34,408 bases of DNA from Stygibacter sp964604155 (GTDB lineage: Bacteria > Cloacimonadota > Cloacimonadia > Cloacimonadales > TCS61), in the NCBI GenBank assembly GCA_964604155.1, contig CAZRXY010000081.1, forward strand, positions 1 through 34,408. Direction: 5' to 3'. A program made the position numbers and the translations under genes. Every line of letters starts with the position of its first letter. The first letter of the stretch is position 1. Of this stretch, positions 20,474 through 28,432 are shown in pieces. Below the pieces are notes generated by a model, which was given only the letters and a program-made list of their open reading frames with translations, searched no databases and was not told the origin of the DNA.

Positions 20474-21550
20474 CTATTCGCTTAATAACCGCTTTAACAA
20501 GATGGATATGATGTCCGCATTACGAACCATCTCCATAACTATTGATTCACCCTTCTCCGGCTCTATCCTGATGCCATCGCTATAGGGCACAAAATCAATG
20601 ATCTCTGAGAGAAAAATCGTCTTTTCTGTATGCTCACCCAGAAAGATCACTCGCCTGTTAGTTAAAATCATCTTACCACTGTCATGAAGCTCCCAGTCCT
20701 CCTGCTCTTCACCAATCTCTCCCGGATAACCGATCCGCCAAAATACCTCACGCGTTCTCAACTGCCTGTCCTCCAAGGGATTATAAACCGGATTCCTGTC
20801 CTTATTAAAGGAGCCATACAGCTTTACTTCCGCTGTGTAGCAGGCAGATTCACCAGCCTCCAAATCCAATTCCGTTTCTATCTGAGGCAGTGGCTTGTTC
20901 TCTAATCGCCAGAATAGCTTGTACCTCTCAAAATTATTACGCGTCTGCTCCTCCATATCTGGATTTAATCCCAGATTGCGAACCAGATCCTCATATGTCG
21001 CCTCCTCTTCAGGGGTGATCCGCTCGTCAGACATTATATCTTCTAATAGATCGCTGACACGCTTCTCTGCCTGATCCTCCATGATGGCTGCTGTCCGCTC
21101 ATGTGATAATAACAGATTATCACTTAATTCCTGTAAAAACTGCTGCTCCTCATAACTGATTGAGCCGTCTGACAGACTCCGCGCCAGCTCTGCTCCATAT
21201 AACCTGCTCACGATTGATTGATGACTCTGCTTGATCACTCTATCAGATAATCCTAATAGTATCTTTAAATGAGCAAGCTCCGCTATCTCTTGCTCGGTCA
21301 ACCTTTTATCCTCAAGGCATTGCTGAAGATAAAGATGATAGTAGCCCAGCATACCACGCTGATGACGCGCCAGAACCGCCGCTCCATATCTCATATAGAT
21401 TTTATTGATCTCATCCGGCGTCACCTCCAGTATCGGCTTGCCCGCAAATAAATTGTTCACCTCGATGATCATGTTCTCTGGCAAATCCTTCTTTAGCAAT
21501 TTGTCAAATATACTCCGCTTCTCTAATGGCTTCTTGATAAATACGCCCAT
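20474..21550 (-). CDS. Uncharacterised protein with three 47-residue helical repeats and a PH-like C-terminus
   Basis: I do not recognise this 358-residue protein as a named family. No signal peptide or membrane helix is seen, so it is probably cytoplasmic. Residues about 81-220 hold three repeats spaced exactly 47 residues apart, beginning DKRLTEQE (81), DGSISYEE (128) and DERITPEE (175). The acidic loop plus helix look is reminiscent of TerB or calponin/EF-hand-like helical bundles. Residues about 255-357 are beta-rich with GKMILTNRRVIFLG (292-305), the pattern of bacterial PH / GRAM-like domains. Start is the first ATG; no strong Shine-Dalgarno was seen. It is the first gene of the operon with pgi and comEC. 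Function unknown. Confidence 0.8.
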   Translation of the reverse strand: MGVFIKKPLEKRSIFDKLLKKDLPENMIIEVNNLFAGKPILEVTPDEINKIYMRYGAAVLARHQRGMLGYYHLYLQQCLEDKRLTEQEIAELAHLKILLGLSDRVIKQSHQSIVSRLYGAELARSLSDGSISYEEQQFLQELSDNLLLSHERTAAIMEDQAEKRVSDLLEDIMSDERITPEEEATYEDLVRNLGLNPDMEEQTRNNFERYKLFWRLENKPLPQIETELDLEAGESACYTAEVKLYGSFNKDRNPVYNPLEDRQLRTREVFWRIGYPGEIGEEQEDWELHDSGKMILTNRRVIFLGEHTEKTIFLSEIIDFVPYSDGIRIEPEKGESIVMEMVRNADIISILLKRLLSE

Positions 21551-21940
21551 TCTTGCCCCCTTAATGCTATTATTTTCTCTATACCCGTCTCACATTTTAA
21601 TTTTCTGCTTATTGCATAAACAGGCAAGTAAAATCTATTCCCCCTCCCCCTCAGACCAGATATTTTGTTGCTATGATGGCAGTAATCGGCGAAAGCTGGC
21701 AAATGCTGTCTCAAACCGAGCGAGATAACTGGAATAATCAGGCAGAAATGATACAAAAAAGGCGAATAACCGGCTTTAAGCTTTATATTCAAAATGCCTT
21801 TGGGAAAAGAGCGGAACTAATTGTAAAGCCTGGATATCCGGGAGGCTGATGTGTTATGAAAAGGGAATTTACCAAATAACTTGCATAATAACGGGACAAG
21901 GATTTTTTTAGCATGGAAAGAAAGATAAGGAAAGGGGAAA
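21551..21940. other. Divergent intergenic region (390 bp)
   Basis: Lies between the - strand three-gene operon and the + strand MscS gene, so promoters for both are expected here; I could not pick a convincing -35/-10 pair for either. It contains a pyrimidine run (about 21639-21652) and the small ORF at 21673-21849, listed separately. Confidence 0.5.
21673..21849 (+). pseudogene. Small ORF (58 aa), probable remnant of a W-x-x-LS-x-x-E-x-x-x-W-N type protein
   Basis: Starts with two ATGs and has no clear Shine-Dalgarno; the frame stays open upstream to 21619. The peptide contains SWQMLSQTERDNWNNQA and then TGFKLYIQ. That arrangement (W..LS..ER..WN..A, then TGF.L) is a recurring motif in small uncharacterised proteins of FCB bacteria, usually near the end of a longer protein. 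Because no upstream half or good start is present, I favour a decayed fragment. A real small gene is possible. Confidence 0.35.
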
Positions 21941-23230
21941 GTGGAAGCGGTAATATTATATTCAAAGAAGATGTATGATAAGATATATCATCTGATAACA
22001 ACGGAGGTGTTCACAGAAATAGGTCTGATTCAGCTTGGAATTCTGATAATTATCATATTGGCTTCTTATTATCTAACCTCGGTGATAAGGAAAATAATCC
22101 GCAGACATCTGAGTGCTGATCCGAGATACAAGTCTCTTTTTGAGGCAATCATCGGTTTTCTCTATCCTTTTTTCTTTTTTGTTATCGCCTCTTTAGCTCA
22201 GATTGCTGTGCAGCGGATAGGCTGGAATTCTCTGGCTTTTAATATATTTGCCACTTATTTTGGTGTGCGGGTAGTCAATAAATTGCTCTCGCTGCTATTA
22301 AAGGAAGCATTCTGGCTGCCGCTGCTGAAAACCACGATCTGGGTGATGGCTATATTGAATCTGCTGAATATCCTCAATGACACTGTAAGCCTTTTAGATA
22401 AAATAGGCTTCAGTATTGGCGACAATCATATTTCGCTTTTGATAGTTATGAAAAGTGCTGTCACCATCCTGCTTGCCCTCTGGATCGCCAATTCATTAGC
22501 TAATCTGATGAGCCAGAATATTTCCAGAAACAAGCATTTGAATGCCTCAATAAAATTACTGCTGGGAAAAACTATTAAGATTATATTAATTATTCTTGCC
22601 GTGATCATTTCTATGAATATTCTGGGTATCAAGCTTACAGCGATGGCAGTTCTTGGCGGTGCTATTGGTGTGGGAGTAGGTTTTGGTCTGCAAAAAATTG
22701 TCTCCAATTTTATCAGCGGATTTATTCTACTGCTTGATAAATCTATCAGACCAGGAGACGTGATCGAGATAGATGACACCTTCGGTGTTATCCAGTCACT
22801 TTCCACGCGATATGTAACCCTACTCACCATAGAGGGCAAAGAGCATCTCATACCTAATGAAGACCTGATTACTCAGAAAGTGATCAACTGGTCCCATACA
22901 AACCGGCTTATCCGTTTAAGTGTGGATGTGGGCGTATCCTACAGTACCGATATTCCTAAAGCTCTGGAGCTTATCACGGAGGCAGCCCGGAAATCCAAGA
23001 GGATCGATAAATCACGGCAGCCCCGAGGATCGCTCACCAATTTTGGAAACAGCTCTATAGACCTCAGGGTAGTATTCTGGATCAAAGACCCGGAATTTGG
23101 GATTGATAATATTAAAAGTGAAATCCGCCTGGAAATCTGGAAGCTCTTTAAAGAGAATGATATCCAGATCCCCTTCCCGCAGAATGATGTTTATATTAAG
23201 TCTATGCCAACTGCACAAGAACCTGTTTAG
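21941..23230 (+). CDS. MscS-family mechanosensitive ion channel
   Basis: An inner-membrane channel that opens under membrane tension to release solutes on osmotic downshock. Of 429 residues, about 1-235 hold several hydrophobic helices, more than the three of E. coli MscS (286 residues). The pore helix and following beta domain are typical: AVLGGAIGVGVGFGLQKIV (236-254), then NFISGFILLLDKSIRPGD (256-273). PNEDLITQKVINWS (305-318) begins the conserved lower vestibule. The GTG start at 21941 is preceded by AAGGGG; an in-frame ATG at 21971 is an alternative. The radical SAM gene begins 24 bases after its stop, so the two may be cotranscribed. Confidence 0.92.
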   Translation: MEAVILYSKKMYDKIYHLITTEVFTEIGLIQLGILIIIILASYYLTSVIRKIIRRHLSADPRYKSLFEAIIGFLYPFFFFVIASLAQIAVQRIGWNSLAFNIFATYFGVRVVNKLLSLLLKEAFWLPLLKTTIWVMAILNLLNILNDTVSLLDKIGFSIGDNHISLLIVMKSAVTILLALWIANSLANLMSQNISRNKHLNASIKLLLGKTIKIILIILAVIISMNILGIKLTAMAVLGGAIGVGVGFGLQKIVSNFISGFILLLDKSIRPGDVIEIDDTFGVIQSLSTRYVTLLTIEGKEHLIPNEDLITQKVINWSHTNRLIRLSVDVGVSYSTDIPKALELITEAARKSKRIDKSRQPRGSLTNFGNSSIDLRVVFWIKDPEFGIDNIKSEIRLEIWKLFKENDIQIPFPQNDVYIKSMPTAQEPV

Positions 23231-23254
23231 AAATCTTTTGCCAATTCTTCACTT

Positions 23255-24445
23255 ATGCCGGAAGAGATTTTAGCAAAAAAACTGCTGAAAAAAAGCAAGT
23301 TTCCCGAGGCATTTGCAGGGAAGTATTCCTTTTCGCCATATATGGGCTGCGGACATGACTGCAAGTATTGTGATGGCAGATTTGAGAAATATCACTTTGA
23401 GGGAGAACTGCATAAAGATATTGTAGTGCGAACAAACACAGCAGAATTGCTGGCACAGGAATTGCCGCTTTTGCGGGAATTTGGTGCTATCTGCATATCA
23501 TCGGGCATTTCAGATGCCTATCAACCGCTGGAAAAGAAATATGGGATAATGGCGGATTGTGCAGATATTCTGGCAGGTTATGATTTTCCTGTGATCTTTC
23601 ACACGAAAAGCGATCTTATCCTGCGGGACTGGCAGAAATGGCAAAAAGTGAATGAGCGTGGCGGCGTAAATCTCTACGTATCATTTACAATCCCAGATGA
23701 TAAACTGGCAGCCAGAATTGAGCCACACGCCAGTTCCGCCAGCCGCAGACTGGAATTACTCAAGGCGGCAATTGCTTCAGGATTTCGCACTGGAATTCTG
23801 GCTATGCCGCTTATCAGGCAAATCTCCGATGATCCAGTACAGATCAGGGAATTGCTGCTTAAGGCTCGTGAACTGAAGGTAGATTTTATCTGGATATCAT
23901 CTTTGACTCTAAAGCCCGGGCGGCAGAAGGATTATTTTCTTGATTTCATAAAAGGCGAATTTCCAGAGCTTTATGATGTTTTCAGGCAACTATATAGCAA
24001 TGAAGATCCTTATGGCTCGCCTGCTGATAACCGAAAATTCTCTCAATCACTGCTGCCGCTATACAAAGAATTTGGTTTTACCGGTGCGATTGGACATGAG
24101 GTATTTCACAAAAAATTTGCCATCTATGACGAGATAAATATTCTCCTGAATGATCTTACCAGATTGTATCATAGCCGCAGGCGAGATATCGGCAGATTAA
24201 AAAATGCCACTATGCGTTATCGCAGGTGGTTAAAAGAGAAAAAGAGCTTTATTGCTCATCGACGTAATCTGATGTATCATGAGATAGACAGAAAGTTGCT
24301 GTATCTCATGGAGAATAGCCGGTTTCAGGAGATTATTGGTAATGCCCGGCTTCAGAATTTCTTTAAAAAAATCTTCCTTGAGGATAAGGTGTTTGATTAT
24401 TTTTCCCTGACCTTTCCGGAGAATAATGATCGCGTGAGTGAGTAA
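23255..24445 (+). CDS. Radical SAM protein related to spore-photoproduct-lyase-like enzymes
   Basis: A 396-residue cytoplasmic protein expected to bind a [4Fe-4S] cluster and split S-adenosylmethionine. The cluster cysteines are C32, C36 and C39 in SPYMGCGHDCKYCDGRF, a CX3CX2C motif with the PYxGCxHxCxYC context typical of SPL-like radical SAM proteins. SSGISDAYQPLEKKY (about 88-102) also fits that group. The region after about residue 310 is helical and basic and may bind nucleic acid or a partner. Substrate unknown; a true spore photoproduct lyase is not claimed. Its last 49 bases overlap the convergent metallophosphoesterase gene. Confidence 0.82.
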   Translation: MPEEILAKKLLKKSKFPEAFAGKYSFSPYMGCGHDCKYCDGRFEKYHFEGELHKDIVVRTNTAELLAQELPLLREFGAICISSGISDAYQPLEKKYGIMADCADILAGYDFPVIFHTKSDLILRDWQKWQKVNERGGVNLYVSFTIPDDKLAARIEPHASSASRRLELLKAAIASGFRTGILAMPLIRQISDDPVQIRELLLKARELKVDFIWISSLTLKPGRQKDYFLDFIKGEFPELYDVFRQLYSNEDPYGSPADNRKFSQSLLPLYKEFGFTGAIGHEVFHKKFAIYDEINILLNDLTRLYHSRRRDIGRLKNATMRYRRWLKEKKSFIAHRRNLMYHEIDRKLLYLMENSRFQEIIGNARLQNFFKKIFLEDKVFDYFSLTFPENNDRVSE

Positions 24446-25398
24446 TTCATAGTCGGTGGGAAAATTGCCCGTAGTCTTTCTGCCCTAAATATAAAATCTT
24501 CTCTATTGTTCTTTGCTCTCAGCCGCACGATACTATTGGGGTCGAGGTTCTGCAGCTGTGCTATTAATTCGGTTTCCCAGTCGTTTTGTATTGCCGCCAT
24601 ATCCAGGCATATTTCTGTCATGGGGCGGGAATTCAATTGATTAAAAATGATTTTTTTTACTCTCCAATTCGTGTTACTTTGCTGCATATCTATGGTGTAG
24701 TAACCTTTTGGTTCACCCATCTCCTGAAAAGAAGTTCTTTCAATAGAACCGCTGTAGATGATTGGTGTATGCTGTCGCATCAGTATCTGCCTTCTGTGAA
24801 TATGTCCACAGAGCACCAGTTGATAACCGGTGTCTATCTCGCTGATATTCACTACGTCCGGATGGTCACGGAAAGTGTAGCCGGCGATTTTTGAGCCGTC
24901 TATTGCCTGATGCATCACCAGTATATTCAGTGCCCCGGGCGTTGGCAGGATTTGCGGTTGCAGGCAGGAAAATCCTGCTCGCGCATGATGACGCAGATTG
25001 GGGTATCCAAAGATCAACACTTTTTTATGCCTTGTAGTGAATTCAAAACTTTCCGCCTTCCTGAATATGAAGAGATTTGGGTGGTTCAGGAGAATAGACT
25101 GAGGGAGAACGGAGCGTTCATGATTCCCAGGCACGATGATGATAGGTATCCCGCAATCTGCATAGTCATATAGCATAGCATAGACGCGGTCGATAATTGG
25201 TGCGGGCACTCTGCTGCGGAAAAACAGGTCTCCGCCGTGGATAATATAATCGCTTTCATGCTTAATTGCCTGCTCGAATGCGGTTCTGGTATTACGGAAA
25301 AAGTCTTCACCTCGACGGCGCCTTTCGCTTCGGGCTCGCAGCGGGAGATCAAATCCCAGATGAGTATCGGAAAGAAATGTTATTCTGATCATGCACAT
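24397..25398 (-). CDS. Calcineurin-like metallophosphoesterase, SbcD/Mre11-like
   Basis: A 333-residue two-metal phosphoesterase of the group that includes SbcD, Mre11 and YhaO. Metal and active-site motifs are complete and in order: D11 and H13 (SDTHLG), D57 (GGDLFF), N92-H93 (PGNHE), H163 (VMHQA), and H199 and H201 (CGHIH). The motifs and the IIHGGDLFF / GSIERTSF context suggest a DNA exonuclease-like role. SbcD normally pairs with the SbcC ATPase, and no SbcC gene is seen here. The first ATG (25398) lies 4 bases after a terminator-like hairpin with no Shine-Dalgarno; a second ATG at 25392 is equally possible. Confidence 0.85.
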   Translation of the reverse strand: MCMIRITFLSDTHLGFDLPLRARSERRRRGEDFFRNTRTAFEQAIKHESDYIIHGGDLFFRSRVPAPIIDRVYAMLYDYADCGIPIIIVPGNHERSVLPQSILLNHPNLFIFRKAESFEFTTRHKKVLIFGYPNLRHHARAGFSCLQPQILPTPGALNILVMHQAIDGSKIAGYTFRDHPDVVNISEIDTGYQLVLCGHIHRRQILMRQHTPIIYSGSIERTSFQEMGEPKGYYTIDMQQSNTNWRVKKIIFNQLNSRPMTEICLDMAAIQNDWETELIAQLQNLDPNSIVRLRAKNNREDFIFRAERLRAIFPPTMNYSLTRSLFSGKVREK

Positions 25399-25402
25399 AA
25401 AA

Positions 25403-25424
25403 GGGGCAGATGGTGGTCTGCCCC
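25403..25424 (-). terminator. Intrinsic terminator after the C10 peptidase gene
   Basis: An 8-bp perfect GC-rich stem (25403-25410 with 25417-25424) with a 6-base loop. On the - strand it is followed by TTTTATG, on the + strand by an AT-rich run with six T's, so it could work both ways. It lies 37 bases past the peptidase stop and 4 bases before the metallophosphoesterase start codon. Confidence 0.7.
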
Positions 25425-25461
25425 AATATTTTTTATCACGTTATGTATCTTTATTAATGAA

Positions 25462-27918
25462 CTATTTCATCAGGATCATCTTCTTAGTAGAAGTGTAGCG
25501 GCCGTCTTTCAGTTTGTAGAAATAAATTCCGCTGGAAACCGGCTTACCGCTGTCATCAGTACCATTCCAGCTTACTAAGTGTTCACCCTTTTTATAATTT
25601 CCCTGAGCCAGAGTATTCACTTTTTGTCCCTTGATATTATATATTTCAAGACTGATCTGTCCCGTCTCTGCCAGTGTGAAGGCAATATCGGTAGAAGGGT
25701 TAAAGGGATTAGGATAGTTCTGGGCAAGCTGGGTAGCGGCAGGAGATATCTCCATCTCTTCGCCATCTGCCGTGAGCGAAGCCACTTTTGCCGTGATCAT
25801 AAAGTTATGATTATAGTTTGTATTCACCTCGGTCCAGCTATTGATCCTGAACCAGGCACCCTTGCCGGGAACGCGGGGACTGGAATCAAACCAGGCCAGA
25901 TCACCAGTGGTGGATTGAACCTTGAATCCCACATAATAGACCATTTCATCTACAACGGGCACCAGGTTATCGAGCGTAACTTCCACGATCTCTCCATAAC
26001 TGAAACTTCCCGCGGGCATCTCCGAGACTAAGTTATTACCAGCCCATACTTGAGCCCAGAGCTGTCCCTCAGACATTTCGATAGGAGAAGCAAAACGCAC
26101 CTTGTTAAAAGCTGTTCCCTGGTACCCCGTTAAATCTTCGGGAGCAAGTTTTATGGCACAGCTCATAGTATTTGGGATAAGGTGGAATATATCACCGATA
26201 GAGCCGCAAAAGCTCAAAGTGCCGGTTTCGGAATAATTAACCAATTCAAAATCAAAGTTCTGCTGCGTAGCGGTGATTTCCACTTCCTGCATGGCAAAAT
26301 ATGTGCTGCCCCAGGAGGCAGTTGCCAGATAGTTACCCGGCATTAAGCCATCAATGCTGTAATTTCCGCTGCCATCGGTGATACCACTGCTTAGAATCCT
26401 GCCCTCATCATTGTAATAGGCTATCACAGTGCCTGACGGAGATGCCACTCCGCTCACCGTACCCGTAATTGTCGAGTAATCATCGAGAGTGATCATCAGG
26501 AAATCATTATCGTCATCCAAATCAAATGTTTGAGACTTATAAAAATATCCGCCACCCGGATTATCGTAGGTGACCGTGACATCATAGGTGCCTTCGTGCA
26601 TAAAATCATAGGAAAAAGAACCGCCGGCATCTAAATTTCCGGAATATAACCTCGATCCTCTAAATTCTATATCCGCATTAGCAGGAACGGTGCCATTGCT
26701 GTTTGATACCAGAGCAAAAAGATCGAACAAGGTGCCGCCGCCTTCTATATTGACAATGGCATTATCAATCACATTGTATCCCGCAGGCATACCGTTAGGC
26801 AGGCTGTACCAGCCGTTATTGTAGCCGCCCCAACCAAAATTAAGGTGATAATTATTCTCTCCGCTATTATAACCATCGCAGATAATGGCGTGACCTTCTG
26901 AACCGCCGAGGATGCCAAACATAGCCGGGCGTCCATTCATCATATCGCTCTGCAGAGTATTGTAAAACTGATTATGACTGCCGCCCATCCCCACAGCCGT
27001 ATCGTAACCGAATTTGCCTAACAGGGCATCTCTTGCATCATTATGTCCCGGATAATAGACATATGAGCCGGAGGCTTCGGATGAATATTTCATCCTCACG
27101 GAAACACCTGCCGCAAAATTCAAAGTTGCCATTTCGTGATTTGGCATGGCATCAACGCCGGCAAAATGCTGCTGCAAATCTACCAGATAGTTGTTTAACG
27201 TGGGAAAATCCGGGAAATCATTGATTTCAGAATAATTATCTATCAGGCAGTAAAAACCTTGATAGCTGCTGGCATAATCATCTGCATTAGTAAAATTAGC
27301 ACTGCCTATGTATTCGTGATATGCCAGAATCATTGCCAGTGAAGTAGCCACACAGCCGGTTACGCTTCTGCCACCATTACTGGTATCCATGGGACAGTAC
27401 ATATTCCAGGGATGGCCCTGATCCCAGGTTAAATCCACCCAGCCACCGGTTGAGGTGTGACCAGACGGAGGATAAATTGTACGCTCTCTGCTCATAAACG
27501 CAGATAAATCACGCTTTATATATAAATCCCAGTTGTGATTATTATCCGATAATATTTCCGGGGCGATAAGCTCTTTTGCCATAATACGCTTGCTTAGATC
27601 ATCCTGAACATATAAATATCCCAGATTCTCAGGATCTTCCATCAAAAATTCATTGAGAAATGAATAACCCACTACCGGAGGTAAATCCGTATCTACACTC
27701 ACTATGATGAAACCTTGAGGATCAAGGCTGTATACATAGGCTAAGGGATTGCCTTCCAAGCCTGGTAATTCACGCATCTCGGCAATTATATGACTCTGGG
27801 ATGAATTAAGCTCGAGATGAAATTCCGCTACTGAACGAGCAGTCTCCTCCATAACAGGCTTTGCCATCAACAATCCAAAAGTGGCTAAAATAGCCACTAT
27901 CACTAAAAATCTCTTCAT
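25462..27918 (-). CDS. Secreted C10 (streptopain-like) cysteine peptidase with sorting tail
   Basis: An 818-residue exported protease. The start is well supported: AGGAG lies 7 bases upstream, and residues 1-19 form a signal peptide (MKRFLVIVA... LLMA). Residues about 25-145 fit the inhibitory propeptide of C10 peptidases. The catalytic cysteine is C189 in TGCVATSLAMILAYH and the histidine is H343 in GHAIICDGYN; HLNFGWGGYNNGWY (358-371) is the family's conserved third block. After about residue 395 there are beta domains, one resembling a carboxypeptidase-regulatory domain (ITGTVSG... SGNYSIDGLMPGNY). The last 85 residues are a FlgD-like T9SS type A tail (YPNPFNPST, EIYNIKGQKV, WNGTDDSGK, SGIYFYKL). 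Probably released or surface-attached for protein degradation. It is a single-gene unit. Confidence 0.92.
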   Translation of the reverse strand: MKRFLVIVAILATFGLLMAKPVMEETARSVAEFHLELNSSQSHIIAEMRELPGLEGNPLAYVYSLDPQGFIIVSVDTDLPPVVGYSFLNEFLMEDPENLGYLYVQDDLSKRIMAKELIAPEILSDNNHNWDLYIKRDLSAFMSRERTIYPPSGHTSTGGWVDLTWDQGHPWNMYCPMDTSNGGRSVTGCVATSLAMILAYHEYIGSANFTNADDYASSYQGFYCLIDNYSEINDFPDFPTLNNYLVDLQQHFAGVDAMPNHEMATLNFAAGVSVRMKYSSEASGSYVYYPGHNDARDALLGKFGYDTAVGMGGSHNQFYNTLQSDMMNGRPAMFGILGGSEGHAIICDGYNSGENNYHLNFGWGGYNNGWYSLPNGMPAGYNVIDNAIVNIEGGGTLFDLFALVSNSNGTVPANADIEFRGSRLYSGNLDAGGSFSYDFMHEGTYDVTVTYDNPGGGYFYKSQTFDLDDDNDFLMITLDDYSTITGTVSGVASPSGTVIAYYNDEGRILSSGITDGSGNYSIDGLMPGNYLATASWGSTYFAMQEVEITATQQNFDFELVNYSETGTLSFCGSIGDIFHLIPNTMSCAIKLAPEDLTGYQGTAFNKVRFASPIEMSEGQLWAQVWAGNNLVSEMPAGSFSYGEIVEVTLDNLVPVVDEMVYYVGFKVQSTTGDLAWFDSSPRVPGKGAWFRINSWTEVNTNYNHNFMITAKVASLTADGEEMEISPAATQLAQNYPNPFNPSTDIAFTLAETGQISLEIYNIKGQKVNTLAQGNYKKGEHLVSWNGTDDSGKPVSSGIYFYKLKDGRYTSTKKMILMK

Positions 27919-28072
27919 AATATTCTCCTGTATTTCTATTACTATCTTCCTCCCCGTAAAACCTCGTACATAGATAATATAGTCAAGAAAAATAACTTAA
28001 CGAATATTTTTTACCAGTAGAAACAGTTCTATCATCTATTCTATTGGTATTATCTTGATTTCGATTGAATAA

Positions 28073-28200
28073 CCCCCTGCTTTTAACTCGGGGGATTAGA
28101 TATCCCCCTGAATAAGAATCATTCCAGGAGAACGTTAATATATAGATATGGGGTTAAACCCCACTTATTAGTTTATTAGCCACACGAGTTAAAACTCGTG
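28073..28200. repeat. Cluster of REP-like palindromes
   Basis: Three perfect hairpins are packed in 128 bp: 28090-28096 with 28102-28108 (GGGGGAT), 28149-28155 with 28157-28163 (TGGGGTT), and 28183-28190 with 28193-28200 (CACGAGTT). A CCCCC at 28073-28077 could also pair with 28090-28094. The ACGAGTTAAAACTCGTGG form resembles short extragenic palindromes common in several bacterial phyla, which are often spread by REP-associated (IS200/IS605-like) transposases. Copy number in the genome is unknown from here. Confidence 0.6.
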
Positions 28201-28218
28201 GCAATTCAATAATACAAA

Positions 28219-28274
28219 GGCTGTGCCTCAGAGCTATTCATCAATATAACTGGCTGTGTCTCAAGGAAATTCAT
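28219..28274 (+). repeat. Imperfect 23-bp direct repeat
   Basis: Two copies, 28219-28241 and 28252-28274, match at 18 of 23 positions, both starting GGCTGTG and ending ATTCAT, with a 33-bp period. They lie right next to the palindrome cluster and may be part of the same repetitive element. Confidence 0.5.
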
Positions 28275-28379
28275 TTATTCTGGGAGTCTGCAATCAGCTT
28301 GGGTATGGGGAGAATTGTTATTTTTCTGCTCCAGGACAAATAATTCTGCAAAACCTGAGGTAAAGCCGATTTTTTTTAA

Positions 28380-28409
28380 TTGACAACTGTGGGGAATATT
28401 TGTCAGAAT
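28380..28409 (+). promoter_or_regulatory. Putative sigma-70-type promoter for the glycosyltransferase gene
   Basis: TTGACA at 28380-28385 is a perfect -35 box. After 18 bases comes CAGAAT (28404-28409), preceded by TG in the extended -10 position. A transcript would start near 28416, just before the AAGG ribosome site at 28424-28427. Confidence 0.45.
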
Positions 28410-28432
28410 AGATTCGGGGAAATAAGGTTATA

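Larger units (their letters stand above)
27919..28432. other. Divergent intergenic region rich in palindromes (514 bp)
   Basis: Separates the - strand peptidase from the + strand glycosyltransferase. The peptidase-proximal 100 bases are AT-rich and should hold its promoter. The middle (28073-28274) holds a cluster of short palindromes and a direct repeat, listed separately. The distal end holds a plausible promoter for the glycosyltransferase gene. No coding potential was seen. Confidence 0.6.

Noticed and set aside
21523..21792. 89-codon - strand open frame upstream of the three-repeat gene
   Set aside because: It overlaps the start of the real gene in another frame, and its sequence shows no family features.
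23255..24445. Calling the radical SAM gene a true spore photoproduct lyase (splB)
   Set aside because: The cysteine motif fits the wider SPL-like group, but nothing here indicates a spore former and the substrate residues could not be confirmed by eye.
24397..25398. Calling the metallophosphoesterase sbcD
   Set aside because: Catalytic motifs agree, but no sbcC partner is adjacent and the 333-residue length and C-terminus do not settle which SbcD/Mre11/YhaO subgroup it is.
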